DNA of 64,000 nt, from positions 124,001 through 188,000 of the forward strand of contig NZ_JAGGLR010000003.1 of assembly GCF_017874715.1 (NCBI RefSeq), in the 5' to 3' direction. This DNA comes from Streptomyces iranensis. GTDB lineage: Bacteria > Actinomycetota > Actinomycetes > Streptomycetales > Streptomycetaceae. A model generated the notes under the pieces. That model ran no database searches. It was not told the origin of the DNA and was given only the letters and a program-made list of their open reading frames with translations. The position numbers and the translations under genes were made by a program. Below are positions 1 through 9,368 of this stretch, piece after piece. Every line of letters starts with the position of its first letter. The stretch's first letter is position 1.

Positions 1-428
1 GTGTCGGCCAGCGCCATCGCCGCGTCGCAGCCCGACGGCAGCATCAACCCGTACAGCAGCTGGTTGACGGTGAGTTTGTCGCCGGTCTGCAGGTCCGCCG
101 TGCTGGCACCGGACTTGGTCACATAGTCGCGGTACTCCTGCTTGATGGTGACCTGCTTGTTGAGGTCCAGGCCTCGGGAGTCGAGCACCACGAGGGCAGT
201 CATGATCTTCGTGGTGCTCGCCATCGGACGCTTGGTGTCGGCGTCCTTGGCCATCAGCTCCTTGTTGGAACCGGTGTCGAGCAGGTACGCGCCCTTGGCG
301 CTGACCTCCGGTGGCGGTTCGGCCGAAGCCTGGGCCATTGCCACCGGGACCGCGATCGCTACGACCACCGTGGACGCGACCGCCGCGACTCTCCAGCGGC
401 GGGTCACGGTTCCACGACGTTTATGCAT
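1..428 (-). CDS. D-alanyl-D-alanine carboxypeptidase (S11, PBP5-like), partial
   Basis: Serine peptidase of family S11, expected to trim the terminal D-Ala from peptidoglycan stem peptides outside the membrane. Only the first 142 codons are present; the gene continues past base 1. The ATG at 428 follows a GGAGGG ribosome site. Residues 1-35 form an Arg-rich signal peptide ending near AQASA. The catalytic SxxK tetrad is STTK at residues 71-74, inside MASTTKIMTA. The second active-site motif reads SGC (132-134) where the textbook motif is SxN; I believe this variant occurs in other actinomycete members but cannot check it. The KTG motif and any C-terminal membrane anchor lie outside the window. 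Confidence 0.9.
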   Translation of the reverse strand, partial: MHKRRGTVTRRWRVAAVASTVVVAIAVPVAMAQASAEPPPEVSAKGAYLLDTGSNKELMAKDADTKRPMASTTKIMTALVVLDSRGLDLNKQVTIKQEYRDYVTKSGASTADLQTGDKLTVNQLLYGLMLPSGCDAAMALAD

Positions 429-641
429 TCGCCCTCCGTTTCGCTTGTTGAGGTGTGTTTCGGGCGAGCGCATCGTCTCACCAGGCGAAAATCGGCCATG
501 CTCCGGGGTGGCGGACACGCGGTGTCTTTGGGGAAACAACTAGTGTCCGGACCACCGCTGTTGACTCGATGGCGGGTTCGGGGCAGCCAAGTGCGGCCCT
601 GAACGCGCGCCCGCCGATCCACGATCTGCCACACTCATGGT

Positions 642-1568
642 GTGAACCGGACACTCGATCACGATGCGCTGCGCGGACGTGTCGCCGTGGTGGCCGGGGC
701 GACCCGTGGCGCCGGGCGCGGTATCGCGGCAGCGCTGGGGGAGGCCGGCGCGACCGTCATCTGCACCGGACGCAGCAGTGTGTCGGGCAGGGGCGGGTCG
801 GACTACGACCGGCCCGAGACGATCGAGGAGACGGCCGAGCTCGTCACGCGGCTCGGTGGCACCGGTGTCGCCGTACGGACCGACCACCTCGACCCCGGGC
901 AGGTCGGGCGGCTCGCCGAGCGCATCCGCCACGATCACGGCGGCATCGATGTGCTGGTCAATGACATCTGGGGCGCCGAGCGGCTCAAGGGCGGGCCCGC
1001 CGACTGGAACACCCCGATCTGGGAGCACAGCCTCGAGGACGGACTGCGCATCCTCCGGCTCGGGCTCGACACCCACCTGATCACCTCCCACCACCTGCTG
1101 CCCCTGCTGATCGGCAAGCCGGGTGGCCTGCTCGTGGAGATGACCGACGGCACCGCCGCGTACAACGCCGACCGGTACCGCATCTCGGTCTTCTACGACC
1201 TGGTGAAGACCGCGGTGAACCGGCTGGCCTTTTCCCAGGGCCACGAGCTGGCGCCGCACGGGGCGACGGCGGTCGCCATCACACCGGGCTGGCTGCGCTC
1301 GGAGATGATGCTGGACGCGTACGGCGTCGGCGAGGACAACTGGCGCGACGCGTTGCTCCCGGGCCGTGGCGAGGGCCGCCCGACCGCCCCCGAAGCCTTC
1401 GCGTCCTCCGAGTCGCCGCGCTACGTCGGCCGCGCCATCGCCGCGCTGGCTGCCGACCCCGGCCGGGCGAGGTGGAACCAGCGATCGGTGAGCTCGGCCG
1501 AGCTCGCCCGGGAGTACGGATTCACCGACACCGACGGCTCGCAACCCGACAGCTGGTCCGCGGCCTGA
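642..1568 (+). CDS. SDR family oxidoreductase, DHRS1-like
   Basis: NAD(P)-dependent short-chain dehydrogenase/reductase of 308 aa; substrate unknown. Seen: Rossmann nucleotide-binding motif AGATRGAGRG at residues 18-27, the NDIWG segment in place of the usual NNAG, and a YxxxK active-site pair in FYDLVKTAVNRLA. The Rossmann variant and NDIWG resemble the DHRS1-type subgroup rather than classical SDRs. The GTG at 642 is the only sensible start; an ATG at 637 is in another frame. It stands alone between the divergent carboxypeptidase and the convergent zinc-finger gene, so context gives no substrate clue. Confidence 0.87.
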   Translation: MNRTLDHDALRGRVAVVAGATRGAGRGIAAALGEAGATVICTGRSSVSGRGGSDYDRPETIEETAELVTRLGGTGVAVRTDHLDPGQVGRLAERIRHDHGGIDVLVNDIWGAERLKGGPADWNTPIWEHSLEDGLRILRLGLDTHLITSHHLLPLLIGKPGGLLVEMTDGTAAYNADRYRISVFYDLVKTAVNRLAFSQGHELAPHGATAVAITPGWLRSEMMLDAYGVGEDNWRDALLPGRGEGRPTAPEAFASSESPRYVGRAIAALAADPGRARWNQRSVSSAELAREYGFTDTDGSQPDSWSAA

Positions 1569-1668
1569 AACGGCCGGGGCTGGGGTGCGGTCTCCCTGGG
1601 TCGGGGCGCGGCCTCCCTGGCCGCAGGCGGCCGCCCACCGAGCGCCCCTCCGCCCGGCCCCCAGCCGC

Positions 1669-2064
1669 TCAGCGGGGGTGCGCGGTCGCGCAGCGTACGC
1701 AGGTGGTCGCCGAGGGACGCGCCTCCAGGCGCTCCGCCGGGATCGGCTCGCCGCACAGCTCGCACCGTCCGTAGGCGCCTCGGTCCAGCCGTTCCAGCGC
1801 CTCGTCCAGGGCGGTCAGATGATCGCGGGCCTGGGCCAGCAAGGCGGCGACATGGGCTCGCTCGAAGGCGGTGCTCGACCCCTCCGGGTCGTGCTCGTCA
1901 TCCACTGCCACCAGGGCGTTCGACGCGACGATCGCGTCGAATTCACGGTTCAGGGCAGCGATCCGCGCACTGGTCTCGGCACGCTCGGCCGCCAGCCGTT
2001 CGCGGATGGCTTCGCGCCCGGCCGGAGGGAAAGCGGCATCACCATCACCGGATGAATCGCTCAT
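1669..2064 (-). CDS. TraR/DksA-type C4 zinc-finger protein
   Basis: Small (131 aa) protein of the DksA/TraR zinc-finger family. The C-terminus holds four cysteines in two CxxC pairs (C101/C104 and C122/C125, CELC and CVRC) expected to bind one zinc. The N-terminal two thirds are charged and helical, consistent with the coiled-coil hairpin such proteins insert into the RNA polymerase secondary channel. Whether it binds polymerase is inference; many actinomycete members are uncharacterised. Start ATG at 2064; another ATG at 2073 would add three residues. It ends convergently with the SDR gene. Confidence 0.82.
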   Translation of the reverse strand: MSDSSGDGDAAFPPAGREAIRERLAAERAETSARIAALNREFDAIVASNALVAVDDEHDPEGSSTAFERAHVAALLAQARDHLTALDEALERLDRGAYGRCELCGEPIPAERLEARPSATTCVRCATAHPR

Positions 2065-2153
2065 GCCCGGCATAACCGCGGCGCGCCCGGTCCGCATTCC
2101 GGTTGTCGGCCTTCCCCGGAGGTCTTGACGGCTCCCGGGCTCGATGCAATGGA

Positions 2154-2167
2154 TGGGAGCGCTCCCA
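2154..2167. promoter_or_regulatory. CebR-type operator
   Basis: Perfect 14-bp palindrome TGGGAGCGCTCCCA, 57 bp before the mannanase start. It equals the consensus known for CebR, the LacI-family cello-oligosaccharide repressor of Streptomyces. A TTGACG hexamer at 2125-2130 could be the -35 element, which would place the operator just downstream of the -10 region and so in a repressing position. No cebR gene is in the window. Confidence 0.8.
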
Positions 2168-2224
2168 AATCGACCGTGCGTCCACCGTACGGGCGCCATC
2201 ACGCGCTCACTCCTTGGAGTCATG

Positions 2225-3568
2225 ATGAGACGGAAGAGATCCTTGGCCGCCTTACTGGCCTTATTGGTCAGCCTCTTCGGGATCGCGGGTCTCGGCCGGA
2301 CCGCCCATGCCGAGCCGGCCCGCCGACAGGCCCCCGTGGCCGCGGGCCTGCACATCGGCGACGGCCGCCTGCTGGAGGGCAACGGCAACGAATTCGTCAT
2401 GCGCGGTGTCAACCACGCCCACACCTGGTATCCGGGCGAGACGCGGTCGCTGGCCGACATCAAGGCCCTGGGCGCCAACACCGTCCGGGTCGTCCTCTCC
2501 AACGGACACCGCTGGACCAGGAACAGCCCCGAGGACGTGGCCGCCATCATCGCCCAGTGCAAGGCCAACCGGCTCATCTGCGTGCTGGAAGTGCACGACA
2601 CCACCGGCTACGGCGAGGATGCCGCGGCGGCCACGCTCGACCAGGCGGCCGACTACTGGATCGGCCTCAAGGGCGTGCTCACCGGCCAGGAGGACTACGT
2701 CATCGTCAACATCGGCAACGAACCGTGGGGCAACACCGACCCGGCCGGCTGGACCGCACCCACCGTCGCCGCCGTCCAGAAGCTGCGCAACGCGGGGTTC
2801 CAGCACACCATCATGGTGGACGCCCCCAACTGGGGGCAGGACCTGCAGAACGTGATGCGCACCAACGCGCGGACCGTCTACGACGCCGACTCCACCGGCA
2901 ACCTGATCTTCTCGATCCATATGTACAGCGTCTATGACACGGCGCAGGAGATCACCGACTATCTGAACGCCTTCGTGGACGCCGGGCTGCCCATCCTCAT
3001 CGGCGAGTTCGGCGGCCCCGCCGACCAGTGGGGCGATCCGGACGAGAACACCATGATGGCCACCGCCCAGCGGCTGAAGCTGGGCTATCTGGCCTGGTCC
3101 TGGAGCGGCAACACCGATCCCATCCTGGACCTGGCCACCGACTTCGACCCGGCCAGGCTCACCGACTGGGGCAAGCGCGTCTTCGACGGCCCCGACGGCA
3201 TCGCCGAGACCTCCCGCGAGGCCACCGTCTACGGCGGCGGCTCCGGCTCCGGCTGCTCGGTCGGCTACCGGGTGGCGGGCGAATGGGGCGGTGGCTTCCA
3301 GGGCGAGATCACCATCCGTAACACCGGCACCGCCGCGCTCACCGGCTGGACCCTTGGATTCAGCTTCGCCAACGGTCAGACCATCACCAACATGTGGGGA
3401 GGCGCGCCGCGGCAGAGCGGTGCCGCGGTGACCATCACCCCCGCCTCGTACACCGCCACCATCCCCGCCCGTGGGTCGGTCACCCTCGGCTTCACCGCCG
3501 GTAAGGGCGCCACCAACGCCGCGCCGACCGCCTTCACCCTCAACGGCGGCGCCTGCGCCACCGGCTAG
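2225..3568 (+). CDS. secreted beta-mannanase, GH5 with C-terminal CBM2
   Basis: Extracellular endo-1,4-beta-mannanase (GH5, subfamily 8-like) that cuts mannan or glucomannan backbones. Residues 1-29 form a signal peptide (MRRKRS, hydrophobic core, AHA). The catalytic domain spans about 40-330 and contains MRGVNHAHTWYP, the acid/base Glu in NIGNEPWG (about E166) and the nucleophile Glu in LIGEFG (about E261). A Gly/Ser linker near 338-344 leads to a CBM2 domain (about 345-447) that should bind cellulose or mannan. ATG 2225 sits 5 nt after GGAG; ATG 2222 is possible. The CebR-type box upstream suggests induction by cello-oligosaccharides. Resembles Streptomyces lividans ManA from memory. Confidence 0.92.
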   Translation: MRRKRSLAALLALLVSLFGIAGLGRTAHAEPARRQAPVAAGLHIGDGRLLEGNGNEFVMRGVNHAHTWYPGETRSLADIKALGANTVRVVLSNGHRWTRNSPEDVAAIIAQCKANRLICVLEVHDTTGYGEDAAAATLDQAADYWIGLKGVLTGQEDYVIVNIGNEPWGNTDPAGWTAPTVAAVQKLRNAGFQHTIMVDAPNWGQDLQNVMRTNARTVYDADSTGNLIFSIHMYSVYDTAQEITDYLNAFVDAGLPILIGEFGGPADQWGDPDENTMMATAQRLKLGYLAWSWSGNTDPILDLATDFDPARLTDWGKRVFDGPDGIAETSREATVYGGGSGSGCSVGYRVAGEWGGGFQGEITIRNTGTAALTGWTLGFSFANGQTITNMWGGAPRQSGAAVTITPASYTATIPARGSVTLGFTAGKGATNAAPTAFTLNGGACATG

Positions 3569-3730
3569 CGCCGGGGAGGGCACCGGGAATGTGAGGCAGT
3601 CGTGGAATGTTAAACTAATTACGCGCAACCCCGTGCCCGGCGTCGGCCAGATCCCCCCCGTGCTGGCCGGCGCCGTTCCCGTCGGTGCGTGAATCGGCGC
3701 GTGGATCAGCGCGTGGATCAGCGCGAGCAC

Positions 3731-4849
<1,119 letters not shown>

Positions 4850-4919
4850 TGTGTCGCTCTCCAGACGTGTCGCTACGAGGAGGCTTCCCCCGGAGCCTCG
4901 AAAGTGTGAGTCTGAAAGG

Positions 4920-4950
4920 TACAGTTTTCATGGCGTAAACTGCAACTGTA
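4920..4950. promoter_or_regulatory. nested inverted repeats, likely Rrf2 operator
   Basis: In the divergent spacer between the OYE gene and the Rrf2 gene, TACAGTT (4920-4926) pairs with AACTGTA (4944-4950), and CAGTTT (4922-4927) pairs with AAACTG (4937-4942). The element lies about 70 bp upstream of both starts in a locally AT-rich patch that should also hold the promoters. Confidence 0.55.
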
Positions 4951-5027
4951 TCGATTGCTTTTTGGGCGAGGGCGGAACGGCGCCGTCGAGTAGGCTGTGC
5001 CCCGATCCGCTGGCGGAGGTGGCGAAG

Positions 5028-5477
5028 GTGCTGGACATCCGGTTCTCGCGTGCGCTCCAGGTGATGCTGTTCCTCGCCGTGGCCGCCGAGAACGGGTCCG
5101 GGCCGCTGAGCTCCGCCGAGCTGGCCCACAAACTCAACGCCAACCCGAGCCTGGTCCGGAAACTCCTCGTCCCGCTGACGGACGAGGGGCTGGTCGTCTG
5201 CGCCAAGGGCCGTACCGGTGGGGCGCGGCTGGGGCGGCCGACCGACCGGATCACCCTGGCCGAGATCTACCGCTGTGCCGTCGGCGACAAGCCCCTGTTC
5301 GCCCCCTCGCCGGGGGCGGAGCCCGTGTGCCCGGTGACCGCGCACGCCGGTGAGTACTTCGCCACGCTCACCGCCGAGGCCGAGGAAGCGGTCCTCGAAT
5401 CGCTGGGCGACCGCACGCTCGCGGACGGCGTGGATGAACTGCGCAGCCTCTGCACAGGCCACGCCCGGCAGGGCTGA
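5028..5477 (+). CDS. Rrf2 family transcriptional regulator
   Basis: Winged-helix regulator of 149 aa. N-terminal DIRFSRALQVMLFLA, ELAHKLNANPSLVRKLLVPL (helix-turn-helix) and GRTGGARLGRP (wing) fit the Rrf2 family. Cysteines are present but not clearly in the IscR-type Cx5Cx5C cluster, so Fe-S binding is uncertain. The GTG at 5028 was chosen because GGAG lies 9 nt upstream; GTG 5019 is an in-frame alternative but too close to that site. Divergent from the Old Yellow Enzyme gene, which it probably represses together with itself. Confidence 0.83.
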   Translation: MLDIRFSRALQVMLFLAVAAENGSGPLSSAELAHKLNANPSLVRKLLVPLTDEGLVVCAKGRTGGARLGRPTDRITLAEIYRCAVGDKPLFAPSPGAEPVCPVTAHAGEYFATLTAEAEEAVLESLGDRTLADGVDELRSLCTGHARQG

Positions 5478-5540
5478 TCCGATCCGGACCGACGTGGCCG
5501 TGCCGGCTCCTCATCGGCTGCCGCTCCCGGGGACGGCACC

Positions 5541-6464
5541 CTACTGGGCCGGAAGGCCATCGCCCCCGTCCGGCTCGGACATGGCCGCGCGGCGCAGATG
5601 TTCGGCGAGTGCCGCGGTGGCGGCGGACGAGGCGCGGGCCTTCGTTCCCCAGGCCAGCAGATGGTGGCGGCGCGCCCAGGGATCGCGGAGGTCGCACACG
5701 TCGAGTGGATGGTACGGGGCGATGGCCCGGCGTGGCACGACGGCGAGTCCGACACCGGCGGCCGCGAGGGCGACCAGGGTGTTGAGGTGGCCGACGGTGG
5801 TGCGGTAGCGCACCGCCGGAGCGTGCGGACCCAGGTTCTTCTCGATCGAGCGTCGCAGCGAGGATCCGGCGTCGAGCCCCACGAGCGGATGCTCGGCCAC
5901 CTCGCTGTAGGTGACCTCGGTGCGCCCCGCGAGGATCCCGCCGCACTGGCCGATCACCACCAGTGAGTCGTCGCCGAGGGGCTCCGTGGTGAGACCGCAG
6001 TCGCGGGCTTCGCGGTCGAGGACGACGCCCAGGTCCGCCTCGCCGTCGGCGAGCATCCGCACGGTGCGCGGGGTGCGGCTTTCGGACACCTCGACATCGA
6101 CGTCCGGGTGTGCGCGGAGGAACGAGACCAGGGCCCGTGGCACCAGCCGGTGCATCGCGGAGCCACCGGCCAGCAAGGCCAGCGGGGCGGTCGGCGGCCG
6201 GGCGTAGCTCGCCACGGCGCTTTCCAGCCGCGCCGTCCGGTCGAGCACGTCCCGTGCGTGGCGGGCCAGTGCCGTCCCCGCCGGGGTGGGACGCACGCCC
6301 CGCCGTCCGCGGATCAGCAGGTCCACGCCCGCGTGGTGCTCGAGCGAGCGCACCCGCGCGCTGGCCGACGGGAGGCTCAGATGCATCCGGCGAGCGCCCG
6401 CCGTGATCGAGCCCTCCGCCACGATGTGAAGGAAGAGCCGCAGGTCGTCCAGGTCATACCGCAC
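5541..6464 (-). CDS. LysR family transcriptional regulator
   Basis: LysR-type regulator of 307 aa: N-terminal winged helix (DLDDLRLFLHIVAEGSITAG, then SLPSASARVRSLE as recognition helix) and a C-terminal periplasmic-binding-like effector domain. GTG at 6464 gives MRYDLDDL, the usual LysR N-terminus. It diverges from a TauE/SafE permease 84 bp away, and the spacer holds an AAGGC-AGA-GCCTT palindrome at 6477-6489 that could be its site. The permease is therefore the most likely target. Effector unknown. Confidence 0.87.
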   Translation of the reverse strand: MRYDLDDLRLFLHIVAEGSITAGARRMHLSLPSASARVRSLEHHAGVDLLIRGRRGVRPTPAGTALARHARDVLDRTARLESAVASYARPPTAPLALLAGGSAMHRLVPRALVSFLRAHPDVDVEVSESRTPRTVRMLADGEADLGVVLDREARDCGLTTEPLGDDSLVVIGQCGGILAGRTEVTYSEVAEHPLVGLDAGSSLRRSIEKNLGPHAPAVRYRTTVGHLNTLVALAAAGVGLAVVPRRAIAPYHPLDVCDLRDPWARRHHLLAWGTKARASSAATAALAEHLRRAAMSEPDGGDGLPAQ

Positions 6465-6548
6465 CCTGAAGAGCCTAAGGCAGAGCCTTGGGGCGGCTAC
6501 GCGGATCACGCATTGTGGACCCACGGGCCATGGGGCGATGCTCGGCGG

Positions 6549-7310
6549 GTGTCCGAGACAGTGCTTGTTCTGCTGGCGGGTGTGGCCGCCGGGGCGTTGA
6601 ACGCCATCGGGGGCGGGGGCACGTTCGTGGCGCTCCCCGCCCTGGTGGCGGCCGGTCTGTCCCCCGTGACGGCGAACGCGTCCTCGACCGTGGCCCTCGT
6701 CCCCGGGAGCGTGGCCAGCGCGTGGGTGTACCGGCGCGATCTGGCCCCGGTCGGGGACACGTCCACGCGGGCCCTGACGGCGGTCAGTGTGATCGGTGGC
6801 GGGCTCGGTGCCGGTCTGCTGCTGGCGCTGCCCGCGGTGTCGTTCGACGCCGCGGTGCCCTGGCTGCTCGCCTTCGCCACGGTGGTCCTCGCCTTCGGGC
6901 GCCGCGTCTCCCGGGCGGTGAGCGAGGCGAGGGGCCATGCAGTCGGCATGAGCCCCCGGGCCGTCCTGGTCGGCCAGTTCCTCCTCGCCGTGTACGGCGG
7001 ATACTTCGGCGGTGCCGTAGGCATCATGATGCTGGCCGTGTGGAGCATCGGCCTCGGCCTCGACACCTCGACCGGCAATCCGATGCGGGTGGCCCAGATC
7101 ACGGCCATCTACCTCAGCGCGACCGGACTGTTCCTGATCGCCTCGGACGCGCTGGGCGCACCGCGTCTGCTCGCCGCCATGCTGGTCGGGGCGGTGGCCG
7201 GTGGTGTGGCCGGGGCGCGGATCGCCCGCCGTCTGCCCGCGTGGCTGCTGCGGGGCGTCATCCTGACCACCGCCGTGACCATGACCGTCCTGTATTTCCT
7301 GCGGGGCTGA
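6549..7310 (+). CDS. TauE/SafE family membrane permease
   Basis: Integral membrane protein of 253 aa with about eight hydrophobic segments in two homologous halves. The first half opens with AGVAAGALNAIGGGGTFVALPAL and the second with LLAVYGGYFGGAVGIMML; glycine-rich repeats of this type define the TauE/SafE (sulfite or sulfonate exporter-like) family. Substrate not deducible. GTG 6549 gives the shortest natural N-terminus before the first membrane segment. Convergent with the beta-lactamase gene (12 bp apart) and divergent from a LysR gene that may control it. Confidence 0.85.
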   Translation: MSETVLVLLAGVAAGALNAIGGGGTFVALPALVAAGLSPVTANASSTVALVPGSVASAWVYRRDLAPVGDTSTRALTAVSVIGGGLGAGLLLALPAVSFDAAVPWLLAFATVVLAFGRRVSRAVSEARGHAVGMSPRAVLVGQFLLAVYGGYFGGAVGIMMLAVWSIGLGLDTSTGNPMRVAQITAIYLSATGLFLIASDALGAPRLLAAMLVGAVAGGVAGARIARRLPAWLLRGVILTTAVTMTVLYFLRG

Positions 7311-7322
7311 GGACGCGGCCCG

Positions 7323-8279
7323 TTACGACATCGTGTCGGCCACCACGGACGCCGCGTCCGCGATCAGCTTATTGTCGAACGGGGTGTCCTTGTCACCGCG
7401 GTACGACATGATCGCCACCACGAGGGGAGCGGCGTCGGGCCGCCACACCACGGCGATGTCGTTGCGGGCGCCGTAGTAGCTGCCGTTTCCGGTCTTGTCG
7501 CCGACCTGCCAGCCCTTGGGCATTCCGGCCCTGATGAGCTCGTCCCCGGTGGTGTTGGTCCGCAGCCACTTCGTGAGCTGTGCGCGCTCTCCCTTGCCGA
7601 GGACATCGCCGAGGACGAACGCGCGCAGGTCCTTGGCCATCGCCCGCGGGGTGCTGGTGTCATGCGTCTCGCCCGGCACCCATCGGCTCAACTCCGGCTC
7701 GATGTTCTCCATTTGGATGACGTCGTCGCCGAGCTTCTCGAGGGTGGCGTCGAGCCCCTTGGGCCCGCCGAGCTCGTCGAGGAGCAGGTTCGCCGCCGCG
7801 TTGTCGCTGTAGCGGACGGCGGCGTCGCACAGCGCGCCCAGGCTCATCCCGGTGTCCACGTGCTTCTCGGTCACCGGGGAGTAGTCGACCAGATCGTCCT
7901 TGGAGTACCGGATCACCCGGTCCAGCCCGCTCAGCTTGTACTTCCGCAGCACGGCACCGGCGGCCAGCGCCTTGAACGTGGAGGCGAAGGCGAACCGTTC
8001 GCCATCGCGGTACGCCACCTCGTGTCCGGTGCCGGTGTCGATCGCGTAGACCCCCAGATGCGCGTCGTAGGAACGCTCCAGCTTCTTGAACTCGCCGGTG
8101 GCCGCCTTCGCGTCCGCGCCCGTACTCGCCGTACCGGCCCTCTCGGCGGAGGTGGACGAGGAGCTCGACGGCCCCGACGTGTCCGAGGAATCCCCTTCGC
8201 TACAGGCCGTCAGCGGGACGAGCAGCGCGAGCGTGGCGAGCGCGCTGACAGCGGTGTGCCGGGCACGGGTGAATCGCAT
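7323..8279 (-). CDS. blaL: class A beta-lactamase, lipoprotein
   Basis: Secreted, lipid-anchored class A serine beta-lactamase (318 aa) that hydrolyses penicillin-type antibiotics. Signal peptide ends in lipobox LTAC with Cys26 as lipidation site, followed by a Ser/Thr-rich linker. Catalytic motifs: STFK (Ser70 and Lys73, Ambler numbering), SDN (130-132) and KTG (234-236, [10 protein letters not shown]). The omega-loop reads EPELS, so Glu166 is present but residue 170 is Ser instead of the usual Asn. ATG 8279 has GGAGG 8 nt upstream; ATG 8309 would give a poorer signal peptide. Divergent from BlaA- and BlaB-like genes, as in the inducible S. cacaoi blaL locus. Confidence 0.92.
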   Translation of the reverse strand: MRFTRARHTAVSALATLALLVPLTACSEGDSSDTSGPSSSSSTSAERAGTASTGADAKAATGEFKKLERSYDAHLGVYAIDTGTGHEVAYRDGERFAFASTFKALAAGAVLRKYKLSGLDRVIRYSKDDLVDYSPVTEKHVDTGMSLGALCDAAVRYSDNAAANLLLDELGGPKGLDATLEKLGDDVIQMENIEPELSRWVPGETHDTSTPRAMAKDLRAFVLGDVLGKGERAQLTKWLRTNTTGDELIRAGMPKGWQVGDKTGNGSYYGARNDIAVVWRPDAAPLVVAIMSYRGDKDTPFDNKLIADAASVVADTMS

Positions 8280-8424
8280 GGTCCGAACCTCCGGTTGGGT
8301 CCCCGTCATGCGGAGCGCACACGGGATGGGATGACCGGGCCCCCCTTCCGGGCCGTGGTCATGGCGTTGGGATCACCCTCGCCGTCGGGCGGCTATGCGG
8401 TCCAATACGTTCATGCGCTTCTTC

Positions 8425-8439
8425 ATGCTGATCTGGCAT
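8425..8439. promoter_or_regulatory. LysR-type binding site (T-N11-A)
   Basis: Interrupted palindrome ATGC-N7-GCAT in the spacer between the beta-lactamase and the BlaA-like gene, 11 bp before the regulator start. It contains the T-N11-A core of LysR-type sites (T8426, A8438). Known LysR behaviour predicts autorepression here plus activation of the divergent beta-lactamase. Confidence 0.6.
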
Positions 8440-8450
8440 AAAGTGCGGCT

Positions 8451-9368
8451 GTGGATCTGGTGGGAGTGTGCCGGGCGTTCGTCAGCGTGAGCGAGCGGGG
8501 AAGTTTCACCGTCGGGGCCGCCGTCGCCCGGATGTCGCAGTCGGTGGCCAGCCGTCGCGTGGCCGCGCTGGAGGAGCGCTTCGGGGAGCAGCTCTTCGAG
8601 CGCACCTCGCGGCGCGCCGTCCTCACCCCGTTCGGGCGGGAGATGCTCCCGGTGGCCAGACAGCTCGTACAGGCGGCCGATGTGCTGCTGCACGAGGCGG
8701 AGGCGGCCAAGCGCAAGCCATGGCGGCTCGCGGTGCCCGGCATCTGCTCCACGGCCGGTCTCGCCCACCTCGTCGCCGAGGCGCGGGGGCACGGGGTCAC
8801 CCTCGATCTCCGCGTGGCGGCGCCCGCGCGGCGCCTGGAGCTCATCCACGCACAGCAGGTACGGGCCGCCCTGCTCGCGGTGCCCGCGGACGAGGCCACG
8901 TGGTCCGTGCCGCTCGGGCTCGCCGGAGTGCGGGATCCCGGTGTGCGGCGGGTCTATCTCGAGACGTTGCGGGTCGGCCGGTCCGCTCGGGGCCCGGCCC
9001 GCCGGATATGGATCCAGCCGGAGGACGATGTGCCGCACATCCGCGACCCGCTCACCAGGTTGCGCGACGCGGTCGGTCTGCGGCCCGCGCAACTCGTGGC
9101 CGCCACCGATCTGACGACCGCCGCCGCCGAAGTCCTCTGCACCCGCGACCTGTTGCTGTGCTCTCCCGCGCAGGCCGGGGAACTCGCCCTGAAGTGGCGG
9201 CCCATCGGTGAGATCGCGCTCAGCCGGGGGTTCGCCCTCGCCGCCGCGGCGGACGGCAATCCCCAGCACCTCGAAGGGCGCCTGGGCGGCGCCATCGCCC
9301 GCTGCCTCGGCGCGGGCACCGGGGAATCGCGTACACAGGCGGACACCGCGGAAGGAGCCGAGGCATGA
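8451..9368 (+). CDS. blaA: LysR-type beta-lactamase regulator, BlaA-like
   Basis: LysR regulator of 305 aa with N-terminal winged helix (GVCRAFVSVSERGSFTVGAA, SQSVASRRVAALEERFG) and a C-terminal effector domain. The GTG start at 8451 is the second codon-sized signal after the ATGC-N7-GCAT element. It overlaps the next gene by 4 bp (ATGA) and diverges from a class A beta-lactamase. This gene order, LysR activator plus serine-active-site partner divergent from beta-lactamase, matches blaA-blaB of Streptomyces cacaoi, where both are needed for beta-lactam induction. The symbol rests on that synteny and on family membership. Confidence 0.82.
   Translation: MDLVGVCRAFVSVSERGSFTVGAAVARMSQSVASRRVAALEERFGEQLFERTSRRAVLTPFGREMLPVARQLVQAADVLLHEAEAAKRKPWRLAVPGICSTAGLAHLVAEARGHGVTLDLRVAAPARRLELIHAQQVRAALLAVPADEATWSVPLGLAGVRDPGVRRVYLETLRVGRSARGPARRIWIQPEDDVPHIRDPLTRLRDAVGLRPAQLVAATDLTTAAAEVLCTRDLLLCSPAQAGELALKWRPIGEIALSRGFALAAAADGNPQHLEGRLGGAIARCLGAGTGESRTQADTAEGAEA

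Noticed and set aside
3690-3730. Short tandem repeat GCGTGGATCA before the Old Yellow Enzyme stop side
   Set aside because: Only two copies of about 12 bp in non-coding DNA; too short to suggest an element, and not part of a hairpin terminator.
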